Positions 1 to 9,150 of a stretch of 64,000 bases of DNA are shown piece after piece; the stretch's first letter is position 1, and each line of letters starts with the position of its first letter. The translations under genes were made by a program, and so were the position numbers. The stretch lies in NCBI RefSeq assembly GCF_900107545.1, contig NZ_FNQZ01000007.1, forward strand, positions 74,408 through 138,407. The letters are read 5' to 3'. Origin of the DNA: Pseudobutyrivibrio sp. ACV-2. GTDB taxonomy: Bacteria > Bacillota > Clostridia > Lachnospirales > Lachnospiraceae. A model generated the notes under the pieces. The model made no database searches. It was not told where the DNA came from and saw nothing but the letters and a program-made list of their open reading frames with translations.

Positions 1-1743
1 GCAAGTAATTCAGCTTCAGAGAGCTCTGCAGCTTCGTTATCAGCAAGTACTTCAGAAAGCATAAGATTATCAGAGTCACAGAGTGCATCTGCAAGAATAA
101 GTGAGCTGGAGAGCTTATCAGCATCAACAAGCTTAAGCCTTTCAGTATCAGAAAGTGCAAGCCTTTCAGCAAGCCTTTCTGCATCAGAGTCAACTGTAGC
201 AAGCTTAAGTGCCAGCGAATCAGCAAGCTTATCAGCCTCAGAATCTGAGTCAAGTAGCATTGCTCAGAGCTTGTCTGCAAGCACATCAGCTTCAGAGTCT
301 GAGTCAAGTAGCTTAGCTCAAAGTGAGTCAGCAAGTACATCTGCATCTGCAGTAGCTTCTGAATCAGCATCAGCAAGTGCTAGCACATCGACTTCAAACT
401 CAGCATCTGAGTCAACAGTGGCAAGCTTAAGTGCAAGTGAGTCAGCAAGTACTTCAGCATCAGCTTCATCCTCAGAAAGTACAGCTGCATCATTATCAGC
501 AAGTGTTTCTGAAAGCATCAGGGAGTCTGAATCTGCAAGCACATCAGCTAGAATTAGTCAGTTGGAGAGCATTTCAGAATCATATAGCTTAAGTGAATCT
601 GCTTCAGTAAGTGCATCTGAGAGTGCTTCAACAAGTGTAAGCTTAAGTGTTTCTGAGTCAGTTTCAGCAAGTACATCTGAGAGTGTTTCAGAAAGTGTAA
701 GTGTTTCAGAAAGTATTTCTGAGTCTATATCAGCAAGCACTTCAGAGAGCATTAGTACTTCAGAGTCGATCTCAACTAGCGAGAGTCTTTCAAACTCTGA
801 GTCAGCATCTGTAAGATTGAGTGAGCTTGAAAGCTTAAGCACTTCAGTTAGCCTAAGCCAGTCTGAGTCTATAGTTGCAAGTACATCAGAAAGCATTAGT
901 GTTTCAGAGTCAATTGCTGCAAGTGAAAGTATATCTGCTTCTGAATCTGCATCTGCAAGATTAAGTGAACTAGAGAGCCTTTCTACATCAGCTAGCATAA
1001 GCCAGCTTGAAAGCCTTAGTGCTTCACTCAGCACAAGCGTATCTGAAAGCATCAGTACATCAGTTAGCATTAGCCTTTCAGAAAGCATGAGCTTGTCACA
1101 TAGAACCAGCACATCGCAGTCAGCTAGTCAGTCAGCATCAGCAAGTGCAAGCACATCGCAGTCAGCTAGTCAGTCAGCATCAGCAAGTGCAAGCACATCG
1201 CAGTCAGCTAGTCAGTCAGCGTCAACAAGTGAGAGTGCATCACAATCTGCTAGCCTTTCAGCTTCAGCTGCAAATGTGACAAGCAATAATGGCGGTGGAT
1301 CAGGTTCAGGTTCAAGCGAACCTTCATCCGCATCAGAGTCAAGCCAGGCTGCTCCAGCAACAACTGGTCAGAATCTATCTGATGAAGTTGTAGATTTTGC
1401 AGATGAGAATATTTCAATTACATCAACAATAGACTTTAATGAGGTTAATTCAGCTGCGAGACCAAGAACAAATGCCACAGCAAATACAACACATTTCAAC
1501 GAGGTAGGTAGAGATAATTCTATTGGAAATAATCAGGTACCACTTGCTGTAGTTCTTGACAGGGATGCAGAGGATATAGTTGTAATTAAAGATGAAGAAA
1601 CGCCTCTCGGAATTGCAAAATCTGGAGCAGGAGCAAGAGTATGGTGGTATTGGATACTCATTATAATCAGCGCCGTTTCAGGAAAGGTTGCAAAGGACAA
1701 GAGAAAGGCAAAAGCAAGCTCTGTGGAAAATATAGAAGAGTAG
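1..1743 (+). CDS. Serine-rich repeat surface protein, C-terminal part (5' end outside window)
   Basis: The frame is open from base 1, so the gene begins upstream. About 435 residues are almost pure Ser-Ala/Ser-Glu/Ser-Thr dipeptide repeats, interrupted by ARISQLES- or RLSELES-type blocks. Then come a Gly/Ser linker (about codons 427-445), a non-repetitive segment of about 110 residues, one hydrophobic segment ([14 protein letters not shown]) and a basic tail. This is the layout of serine-rich repeat glycoproteins, which are O-glycosylated and carried to the surface by the accessory Sec pathway as adhesins. The asp2-like gene just downstream supports that reading. There is no LPXTG; the membrane segment is preceded by EETPLG, which may be a non-canonical sorting motif (inference). 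The ligand-binding domain would lie in the missing N-terminal part. Confidence 0.85.
   Translation, partial: ASNSASESSAASLSASTSESIRLSESQSASARISELESLSASTSLSLSVSESASLSASLSASESTVASLSASESASLSASESESSSIAQSLSASTSASESESSSLAQSESASTSASAVASESASASASTSTSNSASESTVASLSASESASTSASASSSESTAASLSASVSESIRESESASTSARISQLESISESYSLSESASVSASESASTSVSLSVSESVSASTSESVSESVSVSESISESISASTSESISTSESISTSESLSNSESASVRLSELESLSTSVSLSQSESIVASTSESISVSESIAASESISASESASARLSELESLSTSASISQLESLSASLSTSVSESISTSVSISLSESMSLSHRTSTSQSASQSASASASTSQSASQSASASASTSQSASQSASTSESASQSASLSASAANVTSNNGGGSGSGSSEPSSASESSQAAPATTGQNLSDEVVDFADENISITSTIDFNEVNSAARPRTNATANTTHFNEVGRDNSIGNNQVPLAVVLDRDAEDIVVIKDEETPLGIAKSGAGARVWWYWILIIISAVSGKVAKDKRKAKASSVENIEE
1108..1233 (+). 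repeat. Three tandem 42-bp repeats inside the serine-rich gene
   Basis: Three consecutive 42-bp units begin at 1108, 1150 and 1192. The first two are identical; the third carries a few changes at its end. Each encodes [14 protein letters not shown]. Nucleotide identity is much higher than in the surrounding degenerate Ser repeats, so this is a recent duplication tract likely to vary in length between strains. Confidence 0.9.
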
Positions 1744-1826
1744 AGACGAAATGACAGAAAATAGCTGCTAAATATATAAATATTCACAAAAGTTTGTAGA
1801 TTGCGATAAATTTATAAATTATAATT

Positions 1827-1863
1827 AAGAGAGTAGCTGTATTAGTGTGGCTGCTCTCTTTTT
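1827..1863 (+). terminator. Rho-independent terminator after the serine-rich gene
   Basis: An 11-bp stem (1827-1837 with 1850-1860, one G-U pair) closes a 12-nt loop and runs into a T tract. It ends the adhesin transcript. It also covers a possible upstream start of the next frame, supporting the later start at 1889. Confidence 0.8.
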
Positions 1864-1888
1864 AAATCTGAAAATGGAGGCAAGAGAA

Positions 1889-2911
1889 ATGAATAAGAAT
1901 CTTAAATCTTTTCTAGAGGTACTTGGAGTGTTAGTAATCACTTGTATTATTGCAATGACGAGTCCCTTTAATCCATGGGCAAATGTAGGATTTACATCGA
2001 TGCAGGAAGAGATTTTAGACATAGCTCACTCAGTGAGGGAAGGATATCTGGCGTATGTTGATTTAGGTGGGAATTATGGACCTGTCCTATATGAGTTTTA
2101 TGGGCTGGGCTATCTTCTGACAGAGACTCATGTGGTTCATTTCGTAATGGAGCTGGTAATCATATTTGCCTCAGTTTATTTTCTTTATAAGTCTGCAAAA
2201 CTATATACATCTGAGATATTTGCCATTGTGTGTACTGCAATTCCAACAGTATTTGGATGGGGAGCCCTTACCAGTACAGGGCCTGAGATGATATTGTTCT
2301 TTATTATGTCTCTTACAGTGTACCATGTTACCAGACAGTTAAAATATGGCTTCCTTTCATATCATACATATCTGTTGGCTATAGATATGACACTTGTGAT
2401 TTTTTTACAACCTGGATATTGCATTCTTTGGTTTATAATACTTCTTTTCTTTGCTGTTATGTTTAAGGTGAAGGACATAGAAAGTAAAGATTATAAAAGT
2501 TTTTGGATGTCTATATTGGAAGGAATAATCACCGTAAGTATCCCTATGGGATTGTACCTTTGGTATTTTAAAAATGCATCATCATTCCTTGAACAGGTTG
2601 TTAATTATAATTTTAACAACATGGGAAATCTTGCATCAGGTCTTAGGATAACTCTAGGAACTCCATGGAGCTTACTTATAGTTTTACTTTTGGTTGTAAT
2701 TATCGTAAAAGCATTTAAAGGGGATTACTTCCTTGACTTGTGCTGCTGGCTTGGATTGATTGCAGTGGCAGTGATTGTTATTTCGCTTCAGGGAGATGTT
2801 AATCCACATTCTATAGAGTTGTTGAAGGCTCTTTATGTTGTGCCTCTTGCGAGTGCATTTTCCTTTATCGACGAGCCCCTTGGGCTTAGTGCTGAGGAGA
2901 GAAAGTTTTAG
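1889..2911 (+). CDS. Polytopic membrane protein, GT-C glycosyltransferase-like
   Basis: About 340 residues with roughly eight or nine hydrophobic helices. The start at 1889 is chosen because GGAGG (1876-1880) lies 8 nt upstream. An earlier in-frame ATG at 1847 falls inside the terminator hairpin. Near residue 50 the segment YVDLGGNYGPVLYEF resembles the D-x-x-x-x-x-GP-x-x-Y loop of GT-C-fold membrane glycosyltransferases, which use lipid-linked sugars, but the protein is shorter than usual for them. It lies between the serine-rich adhesin and asp2, with 3 bp to the latter, so a role in modifying or assembling the adhesin is inferred. Family assignment is tentative. Confidence 0.5.
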   Translation: MNKNLKSFLEVLGVLVITCIIAMTSPFNPWANVGFTSMQEEILDIAHSVREGYLAYVDLGGNYGPVLYEFYGLGYLLTETHVVHFVMELVIIFASVYFLYKSAKLYTSEIFAIVCTAIPTVFGWGALTSTGPEMILFFIMSLTVYHVTRQLKYGFLSYHTYLLAIDMTLVIFLQPGYCILWFIILLFFAVMFKVKDIESKDYKSFWMSILEGIITVSIPMGLYLWYFKNASSFLEQVVNYNFNNMGNLASGLRITLGTPWSLLIVLLLVVIIVKAFKGDYFLDLCCWLGLIAVAVIVISLQGDVNPHSIELLKALYVVPLASAFSFIDEPLGLSAEERKF

Positions 2912-2914
2912 GCT

Positions 2915-4408
2915 ATGGATAAAATTCGAATTCTGCAAATCGGTGAAACTAGCTGGAAAAAACGATATGTAATTCCGGAACGTGTAAAGATTATCTTTGC
3001 AGGGGATAAAATTGTGCCTAAAAAAGAGATTTACGAAATTGTAGTTTTAGAGCGCAATATTACAGAAGAGGAATTCGGGGTTATAGATAACATGTCTATG
3101 GCATATTGTCTGTTTGTATTAGATACAGTTCCCATGGATGCAATTACCAAAAGGCTGTTTATTCATAAAATGGGCAAGTATCTACCAGCATCAGATGTAC
3201 AGAAATTCATTGATAATGAGGTAAAAAAATACTTTCCAAAGCCATATGGTGAGAAATTTAACCCTGAAGCAATTGGCATAGCGCAAGGCTTTAAGGGTAG
3301 TGTGAAATGGTTTGGTCAGTACAGCGTCACTCTTGATGGAGACTATGGAAATGATTTTAATCAAATTGTCTTCTGGCGGGGCAATATTCCTATAGAAGCT
3401 GGCCAGGCTATAGAGTTTTGGCTTGAATATAAAAAATCTCCTGATATTGAAATAGCTTTATCTATAAGACAATTTGTTTCAGGAAGTCTTGCTGATGTAT
3501 GTGACAGCTGGGAGTTTTCAGAAGAAGAGCTTAAAAATCCAGTGCGGATAGAGGGTAAGAATGGCTCTGGAACTATTTTTTGTTCTTTAATGGCAAAAGG
3601 CAGGGGAAGGCTTGATATAATTGCACTTCACGACAGAATTTCCAGATGGGACCAGGGCATTTTTATGGTAGGGGGAGAACGCTTTGTTACTTCGGACAGG
3701 GAAGAGATTTTTGCCTACTTCAATCCAGGAGATTTGAAACCGCCCCTTGCAGTTTATTTCTCAGGATATAAAACCCTTGAAGGCTTTGAAGGTTATTATA
3801 TGATGAAGAAAATGGGCTGCCCATTTCTTTTGATTGCAGAACAGCGTTTTGAGGGTGGCGGATTTTATTTGGGAACAGAAGAATATGAGAAGCTTATGGT
3901 ATCAGTTATTCAAAGGTATCTCGACAGGCTGGGGTTTTATTCAGATCAACTTATCTTGTCGGGAATATCCATGGGCTCAATAGGTTCTTTATACTATGGC
4001 TGCGATTTGAAACCACATGCTTTGATTTTAGGCAAGCCCCTTGCAAGCTTGGGGGACGTTGCCACAAACGAAAGATTAAGGAGACCAGGGGGATTTCCAA
4101 CCTCTCTTGATCTCCTTGCTTATCATGGTGGTGGTATGGATAAAGCTGCCATAAAAACTTTAAATGACAGATTGTGGGATAAAATCAGGTCTACTGATTT
4201 CAGCCATACCAAATTAATAATATCCTATATGTACGAAGACGATTATGACGACACGGCTTATGATAAGCTTTTGTCTGAATTAAACTCCTTTGGAGTTCAG
4301 GTATACGGAAAAGGTCTCCATGGTCGTCATAATGATAATTCAGCAGGCATAGGTGCTTGGTTTAAAAGTCAATATCAAAGAGTGCTGCAGGACGATTTTA
4401 ATCGATAA
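2915..4408 (+). CDS. asp2: Accessory Sec system protein Asp2
   Basis: A 497-residue protein close to the usual Asp2 length (about 500). The C-terminal alpha/beta-hydrolase half contains the nucleophile elbow GISMGSIGSLYYG, followed by KPLASLGDVATNERLRRP, a stretch typical of Asp2. The catalytic Ser is in GISMG, and the late HGRHND is a candidate catalytic His. In streptococci Asp2 is part of the SecA2/SecY2 pathway and O-acetylates GlcNAc on serine-rich glycoproteins during export (family knowledge). It starts 3 bp after the membrane-protein gene and lies near the adhesin. SecA2, SecY2, Asp1, Asp3 and the Gtf enzymes are not in the window. Confidence 0.8.
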   Translation: MDKIRILQIGETSWKKRYVIPERVKIIFAGDKIVPKKEIYEIVVLERNITEEEFGVIDNMSMAYCLFVLDTVPMDAITKRLFIHKMGKYLPASDVQKFIDNEVKKYFPKPYGEKFNPEAIGIAQGFKGSVKWFGQYSVTLDGDYGNDFNQIVFWRGNIPIEAGQAIEFWLEYKKSPDIEIALSIRQFVSGSLADVCDSWEFSEEELKNPVRIEGKNGSGTIFCSLMAKGRGRLDIIALHDRISRWDQGIFMVGGERFVTSDREEIFAYFNPGDLKPPLAVYFSGYKTLEGFEGYYMMKKMGCPFLLIAEQRFEGGGFYLGTEEYEKLMVSVIQRYLDRLGFYSDQLILSGISMGSIGSLYYGCDLKPHALILGKPLASLGDVATNERLRRPGGFPTSLDLLAYHGGGMDKAAIKTLNDRLWDKIRSTDFSHTKLIISYMYEDDYDDTAYDKLLSELNSFGVQVYGKGLHGRHNDNSAGIGAWFKSQYQRVLQDDFNR

Positions 4409-4414
4409 ATGCAT

Positions 4415-5266
4415 TTAAATTGCATCACAAGGTGGTAACAGGGCTGATAGCTCAGAACGGATGTGGTTGTGGGCTATCTGTCCATCTGAAACATTAAAAT
4501 ATGTGTAGGAGTGGGTGTTTAATGTTTCATTGATTGTGTCATCGCCGGTGATGTCAACGTTGTAATAATTTCCACCGATTCTAACTATATTCCAGGCGTG
4601 TTCTTCGCCATTTGCAACTCCAGTTACGTAATAACATGTTATACCAAGCTTTCTGCATGCAAGCTGAAAGGCTCTTGAATACCCTGCGCAAACACTAATG
4701 CCTTCAACAAGAGCTGAGTATGCACTTTGATGGCTTGTGCTGTTTGAACTATAGGTGGCATAATCGCAGATTATATCATGAACAGCCCGTTCTCTCTCTA
4801 ACTCTGTCGTAAACATTGATGCTTGCTCCACAACTCTGTTTACAGAATTATTAAAAGCAAAAATAGCAGCATTTAATTTGCTTTTTGGGATACAGTAGTT
4901 AAGCTTTAGCTGAACAACATCGCCTGATGAATTATATCCGTATTTGTAAGAAGTGCTTACCCAGAATAATTCAGGATGATCATTGTACACTGCATTCATT
5001 GTTATAAATAGATTGTCATGAGACAGAGGGGAAGCAAGTTTGAATATGTCCTCATTAAACCCAAGAATGTTTTTATAAACCTGGTTATAAACCATTTTTT
5101 GATTATCATTTAGAATGCTGCTGTATATATAGTCATCGCCAGTAGCATATGTTTTAAAATCGTAGTTAAAGAATAGTGTTACTAAAAGTGTGGCTGAACA
5201 AATGCCAGATATAAATTTAATATAGTTTTTACATAAAAATAAATCTATTTTCTTTATGAATCCCAT
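4415..5266 (-). CDS. Membrane-anchored transglutaminase-like protein
   Basis: A 283-residue protein with a hydrophobic N-terminal signal/anchor (about residues 18-35), so it is probably outside the membrane. The C-terminal transglutaminase-like domain keeps the Cys-His-Asp triad: Cys in GISVCAGYSRAF, His in GEEHAWNIV, Asp in YYNVDITGDD. Such domains act as proteases or peptide-crosslinking enzymes; the substrate here is unknown. AAGGAGG sits just before the ATG at 5266. It converges on asp2 with only 6 bp between stop codons, and no strong terminator is seen there. Confidence 0.8.
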   Translation of the reverse strand: MGFIKKIDLFLCKNYIKFISGICSATLLVTLFFNYDFKTYATGDDYIYSSILNDNQKMVYNQVYKNILGFNEDIFKLASPLSHDNLFITMNAVYNDHPELFWVSTSYKYGYNSSGDVVQLKLNYCIPKSKLNAAIFAFNNSVNRVVEQASMFTTELERERAVHDIICDYATYSSNSTSHQSAYSALVEGISVCAGYSRAFQLACRKLGITCYYVTGVANGEEHAWNIVRIGGNYYNVDITGDDTINETLNTHSYTYFNVSDGQIAHNHIRSELSALLPPCDAI

Positions 5267-5471
5267 AATACAGCCTCCTTGAACATTAGAAATATACTTT
5301 CTTGTTCAATACATATATCTATTATAACGGATATTGTCAGATAATATATACGGTAGCTGGACTATTTTCACAAAAATATCACACATGTTTAACCTAAATA
5401 GTAAGAACTTGCCTGGGACCGGTGATACTATAAAAATGAGCAGGTTTAACGTGCTATTTTGGAGGAATATT

Positions 5472-6173
5472 ATGGCATTTGTTGAATTTAAAAACGTTGG
5501 AAAAATATATAAGACAGGTGAGGTGGAAATAGAGGCACTTCATAATGTAAATTTTGAAATTGAAGAGGGGGAGTTCTGCATAATAGTAGGAGCTTCTGGC
5601 GCAGGCAAAACAACTATTTTAAATATTTTAGGTGGAATGGACACGCTTACCAGTGGAGGGGTGTATTTAGCCGACAGAGATGTGTCAGGCTATTCACCAA
5701 GAGAGCTGACAAGCTACAGAAGATATGATGTAGGTTTTGTTTTTCAATTTTACAATCTTGTGGGCAACCTTACAGCAAAGGAAAATGTAGAGCTTGCTGC
5801 TCAAATCTGTAAGGACCCAATAGACGCAGCCACAATTCTTACTGAGGTAGGCTTGAAGGATAGAATGAACAACTTCCCTGCACAGCTATCAGGTGGCGAG
5901 CAGCAACGCGTGGCTATAGCGAGAGCACTTGCCAAGAACCCTAAGCTTCTTTTATGTGATGAGCCAACTGGAGCACTTGATGATGATACAGGCAGACAGG
6001 TCCTAAAGCTTCTCCAGGATACCTGTAAAAACAACAACAAGACTGTAGTAGTTATTACCCACAACCATGCTCTCACAGCAATGGCTGACAGAGTGATCAC
6101 GGTGAAGTCAGGGACGGTGGTGGATATGTATATGAATGAGTCACCGAAGTCTGTTGATGAGATTGAGTGGTAA
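5472..6173 (+). CDS. ABC transporter ATP-binding protein (MacB/LolD type)
   Basis: 233 residues from the ATG at 5472, chosen because GGAGG (5461-5465) lies 6 nt upstream. An upstream in-frame start at 5334 would add about 46 residues not expected in the family. It has Walker [10 protein letters not shown], signature LSGGEQQR, Walker [13 protein letters not shown] and the H-loop VVITHNH. This is the subgroup that pairs with FtsX/MacB-type permeases, and the next gene is one. It powers mechanotransmission or export rather than classical uptake; the substrate is unknown. Confidence 0.9.
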   Translation: MAFVEFKNVGKIYKTGEVEIEALHNVNFEIEEGEFCIIVGASGAGKTTILNILGGMDTLTSGGVYLADRDVSGYSPRELTSYRRYDVGFVFQFYNLVGNLTAKENVELAAQICKDPIDAATILTEVGLKDRMNNFPAQLSGGEQQRVAIARALAKNPKLLLCDEPTGALDDDTGRQVLKLLQDTCKNNNKTVVVITHNHALTAMADRVITVKSGTVVDMYMNESPKSVDEIEW

Positions 6174-6175
6174 AA

Positions 6176-6222
6176 GGCTTCCCCTTGAGGGGAAGCTGTC
6201 AGCGAAGATGACTGATGAGGTG
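6176..6222 (+). repeat. Palindromic repeat copy 1 (two hairpins + GATGAGG)
   Basis: GGCTTCCCC-TTGA-GGGGAAGC, then GTCA...TGAC, then TGATGAGGTG. It lies 2 bp after the ATPase stop. Its terminal GAGGTG is the only Shine-Dalgarno for the permease start at 6229 (6-nt spacing). The second stem is weakened relative to other copies. Confidence 0.85.
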
Positions 6223-6228
6223 TGATAT

Positions 6229-9114
6229 ATGTTATTTCTATCACTATTAAGAGAAATCAAACAAACGCTGGGGCGCTATCTGGCCCTCATGATGATTATA
6301 GCTCTTGGTGTGGGCTTTTTTGCAGGTCTAAAGGTCACAGACCCTGCTATGCGTACTTCTATGCACAAATATCTTACTGAAAATGAATTCTATGATTTTC
6401 GTCTCATATCATCACTTGGTTTTGAAAAACAGGATATAGATTATATAAAGGAAAAAATAAGCGCCAGAGCAGTTGAGGAAGGTATAAGCTTTGATATTAT
6501 TTCTGAGGTGGACAAGACTCAATACGTGTTAAAAGCAATCAGTATACCGGAAGAAATAAATAAAATTGTTTTGGTGGACGGAGCATTTCCGACTAAGGAT
6601 GATGAATGCTTAGCAGATATTAAATCATTTGACAGCAGCTATATTGGTAAACAAATTGAAATATCATCAACAAACGAAGCTGATGATAAGGAGCATTTTA
6701 AGTACGATAGCTATAAGATAGTCGGATTAGTGAAAACTCCTCTATATATTCAGTATGAGCGTGGAACCACAACGCTAGGAACCGGTGTTTTAGACGGATT
6801 CTTTTATGTGAACAATGGTGCCTTTGATGTAGATTACTATACTGATGTATATGTGAAGCTTGATTCTGACCCAGCGCTATACTCGGATGAATATGACATG
6901 CTGATTGATGATAATGAGGATGCCATTCAGAAGACATTAGATATAGCAGCTGAAAACAGATATCAGCGTATTGTGGCTGAAGCCAATGAAAAGCTCAATG
7001 ATGCAAAAAAAGAACTGGCAGATAAACGTGCTGATGGCCAGAAAGAGTTGGATGATGCCAAGGTGGAATTGGATGATGCAAAGAAGAAATTGGATTCTGC
7101 CAAGAAATCCATAGCTGAATATGAGGATATGGAGACTCAGCTACAGAATGGACTTGACGAGATGCTTGCCAACATTACGCAGAAGGAACAGGCAATGGCT
7201 ATCAATCCCGAAATGGTGGATCAGGCCCAGTACCAGGGGTTGGTTGCTACCTATCAGGAAAATTCTGCAAAGCTATACACCCTTCAGTCCAGCCTCAAGG
7301 ATGCAAAACGTAAATACAAATCAGGAAAAAAAGAATATGAGGACGGCTTGACAGAGTACGAAGATGGTTTGAAGGAATTCGATGAAAAGATTGCCGATGC
7401 TGAGGATAAAATAGCTGATGCCCAGGAGGAAATTGATGATATTGAAGAGGCCACAACCTATCTTTTAGGAAGAGACAGTAATGCAGGTTATGTATGTTTT
7501 GAGAGTGATTCTACCATTGTAGGAGCCATTGCAAATGTATTCCCGGTATTCTTTTTCCTAGTGGCAGCGCTTGTATGTATGACTACAATGGGAAGAATGG
7601 TTGAGGACCAGAGAACCCAGATAGGAGTCTTTAAAGCACTTGGATATAGTAATTCCAGCATCATGGCCAAATTTGTGATTTATTCCGGCTCTGCCGCCAT
7701 GATTGGTGCAGCTATAGGATTTACTGTAGGCACCATTGTATTCCCTAAGGCTATTTGGTTTGCATATCAGATGATGTACAACACCAGAGGTGTGGATTAC
7801 TACTTTGATGCAAGGATGCTTTTCATAAGCTTCATTGTGTCATTTATTTGCTCCGTGGGAGTTACTTTAGTTTCCTGTCGCGTGGAGATGACAGAAATGG
7901 CTGCATCCCTTATGAGACCGAAGGCACCAAAGGCCGGAAAGCGAATTTTCTTAGAATACATTCCATTCTTCTGGAACAGGCTTAAGTTCTTGAGAAAGGT
8001 CAGCCTGAGAAATATCTTCAGATATAAGGGCAGACTGATAATGATGGTAATGGGAATTGCAGGCTGTACAGCCCTTTTGGTAGCTGGCTTTGGCGTGTAT
8101 GATTCCATTGCAGATATAGCGGTAAATCAATATACCAACATTGCCTACTATGATTTGGATATCACCTTGAAGAATGGGGCAGATGGCAGCGTTCGTGCCA
8201 TGGAAAAGATAGATTACACAGAGGATGACTATATTCTTTTCTACCACACCTCTGTGGATATGAAGTTTGGAAAGAACACCAAGAACATCTATCTTAACGT
8301 GTATGAGGATGGAGCAAACATAGAGAAGTTCTATGATATCCACGACAACAAGGGCAATCACATCTCAATGGCTGATTTGGCGGAGGATGAGATTATCATT
8401 AATAAGGGCTTGTGTGACCGTTATGGAATGAAGTTGGGAGATAGCATCACTATTTCTTCAGAGGATATGCAGCCAGTTCAGTTTAAGGTGGGAGGCATCA
8501 ATCAGAATTTTATCTATAACTATATGTACATGAACACTAGCACCTATGAGAAATATATAGGGGCACTTCCAGAGAAGAAGAATCTGTACGCTGTTGTACA
8601 TGAGGGTGAGGATGCCCACGAGATAGGTGCCAAGCTTATGGGTGACAGCTCTGTCAGCGTTGTAATTCCTACCAATGATATGCTGGACAGAGTAGGGAAC
8701 ATGATGAAAAGCCTGAATATTATTGTTTACCTGGTAATTGGTTCTGCCATGGCACTTGCAGCAGTGGTTGTTTACAATCTTACCAATATTAACATCTCTG
8801 AACGCGTGCGAGAGATTGCCACAGTAAAGGTTCTCGGTTTTTATAAGGAAGAGACCAGAGCATACGTATTCAGAGAAAATATACTTCTTGCAATTATGGG
8901 TGCAGCAGTGGGACTTGTGGTAGGAAAGTTTTTCCATGCCTTTATCATGAGTCAGATTGTTGTGGATTTAATTACCTTCGATGTGAGGGTAACGCCACTT
9001 AGCTACGGGCTGTCATTTATCCTTACAATTGTATTTACGTTGATTGTAAATTTCTTTATGGGTCATAAGCTGGATGAGATAAGTATGACAGAGTCTCTAA
9101 AGGCTGTTGAATAA
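6229..9114 (+). CDS. FtsX-family ABC permease with long coiled-coil extracellular domain
   Basis: 961 residues. There is an N-terminal membrane helix ([16 protein letters not shown]), then a large extracellular region. At about residues 245-395 this region includes heptad-rich coiled coils (many DDAK/DGLKE repeats). Next come an FtsX core with three helices at about residues 425-560, a further transmembrane segment near residue 605, a second soluble domain, and a final FtsX core at about 835-955. This is the two-FtsX-domain layout of large Gram-positive permeases. Translation appears to use the GAGGTG of the palindromic repeat at 6176-6222. It partners the ATPase upstream. The substrate is unknown; neighbours are exported proteins, which suggests a cell-surface role (inference). 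Confidence 0.85.
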   Translation: MLFLSLLREIKQTLGRYLALMMIIALGVGFFAGLKVTDPAMRTSMHKYLTENEFYDFRLISSLGFEKQDIDYIKEKISARAVEEGISFDIISEVDKTQYVLKAISIPEEINKIVLVDGAFPTKDDECLADIKSFDSSYIGKQIEISSTNEADDKEHFKYDSYKIVGLVKTPLYIQYERGTTTLGTGVLDGFFYVNNGAFDVDYYTDVYVKLDSDPALYSDEYDMLIDDNEDAIQKTLDIAAENRYQRIVAEANEKLNDAKKELADKRADGQKELDDAKVELDDAKKKLDSAKKSIAEYEDMETQLQNGLDEMLANITQKEQAMAINPEMVDQAQYQGLVATYQENSAKLYTLQSSLKDAKRKYKSGKKEYEDGLTEYEDGLKEFDEKIADAEDKIADAQEEIDDIEEATTYLLGRDSNAGYVCFESDSTIVGAIANVFPVFFFLVAALVCMTTMGRMVEDQRTQIGVFKALGYSNSSIMAKFVIYSGSAAMIGAAIGFTVGTIVFPKAIWFAYQMMYNTRGVDYYFDARMLFISFIVSFICSVGVTLVSCRVEMTEMAASLMRPKAPKAGKRIFLEYIPFFWNRLKFLRKVSLRNIFRYKGRLIMMVMGIAGCTALLVAGFGVYDSIADIAVNQYTNIAYYDLDITLKNGADGSVRAMEKIDYTEDDYILFYHTSVDMKFGKNTKNIYLNVYEDGANIEKFYDIHDNKGNHISMADLAEDEIIINKGLCDRYGMKLGDSITISSEDMQPVQFKVGGINQNFIYNYMYMNTSTYEKYIGALPEKKNLYAVVHEGEDAHEIGAKLMGDSSVSVVIPTNDMLDRVGNMMKSLNIIVYLVIGSAMALAAVVVYNLTNINISERVREIATVKVLGFYKEETRAYVFRENILLAIMGAAVGLVVGKFFHAFIMSQIVVDLITFDVRVTPLSYGLSFILTIVFTLIVNFFMGHKLDEISMTESLKAVE

Positions 9115-9150
9115 AATGTAAATAGTTAAGCTGTGGATAGGAGTTAAGCT

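Noticed and set aside
318-1112. Long open frames on the minus strand within the serine-rich gene
   Set aside because: They are complementary shadows of the Ser codon repeats (Leu/Asp/Ser-rich); they have no start context and no homology-like composition.
1108-1233. Regular repeats resembling a CRISPR array
   Set aside because: The units are directly contiguous 42-mers without unique spacers and are in frame with the adhesin; there are no cas genes.
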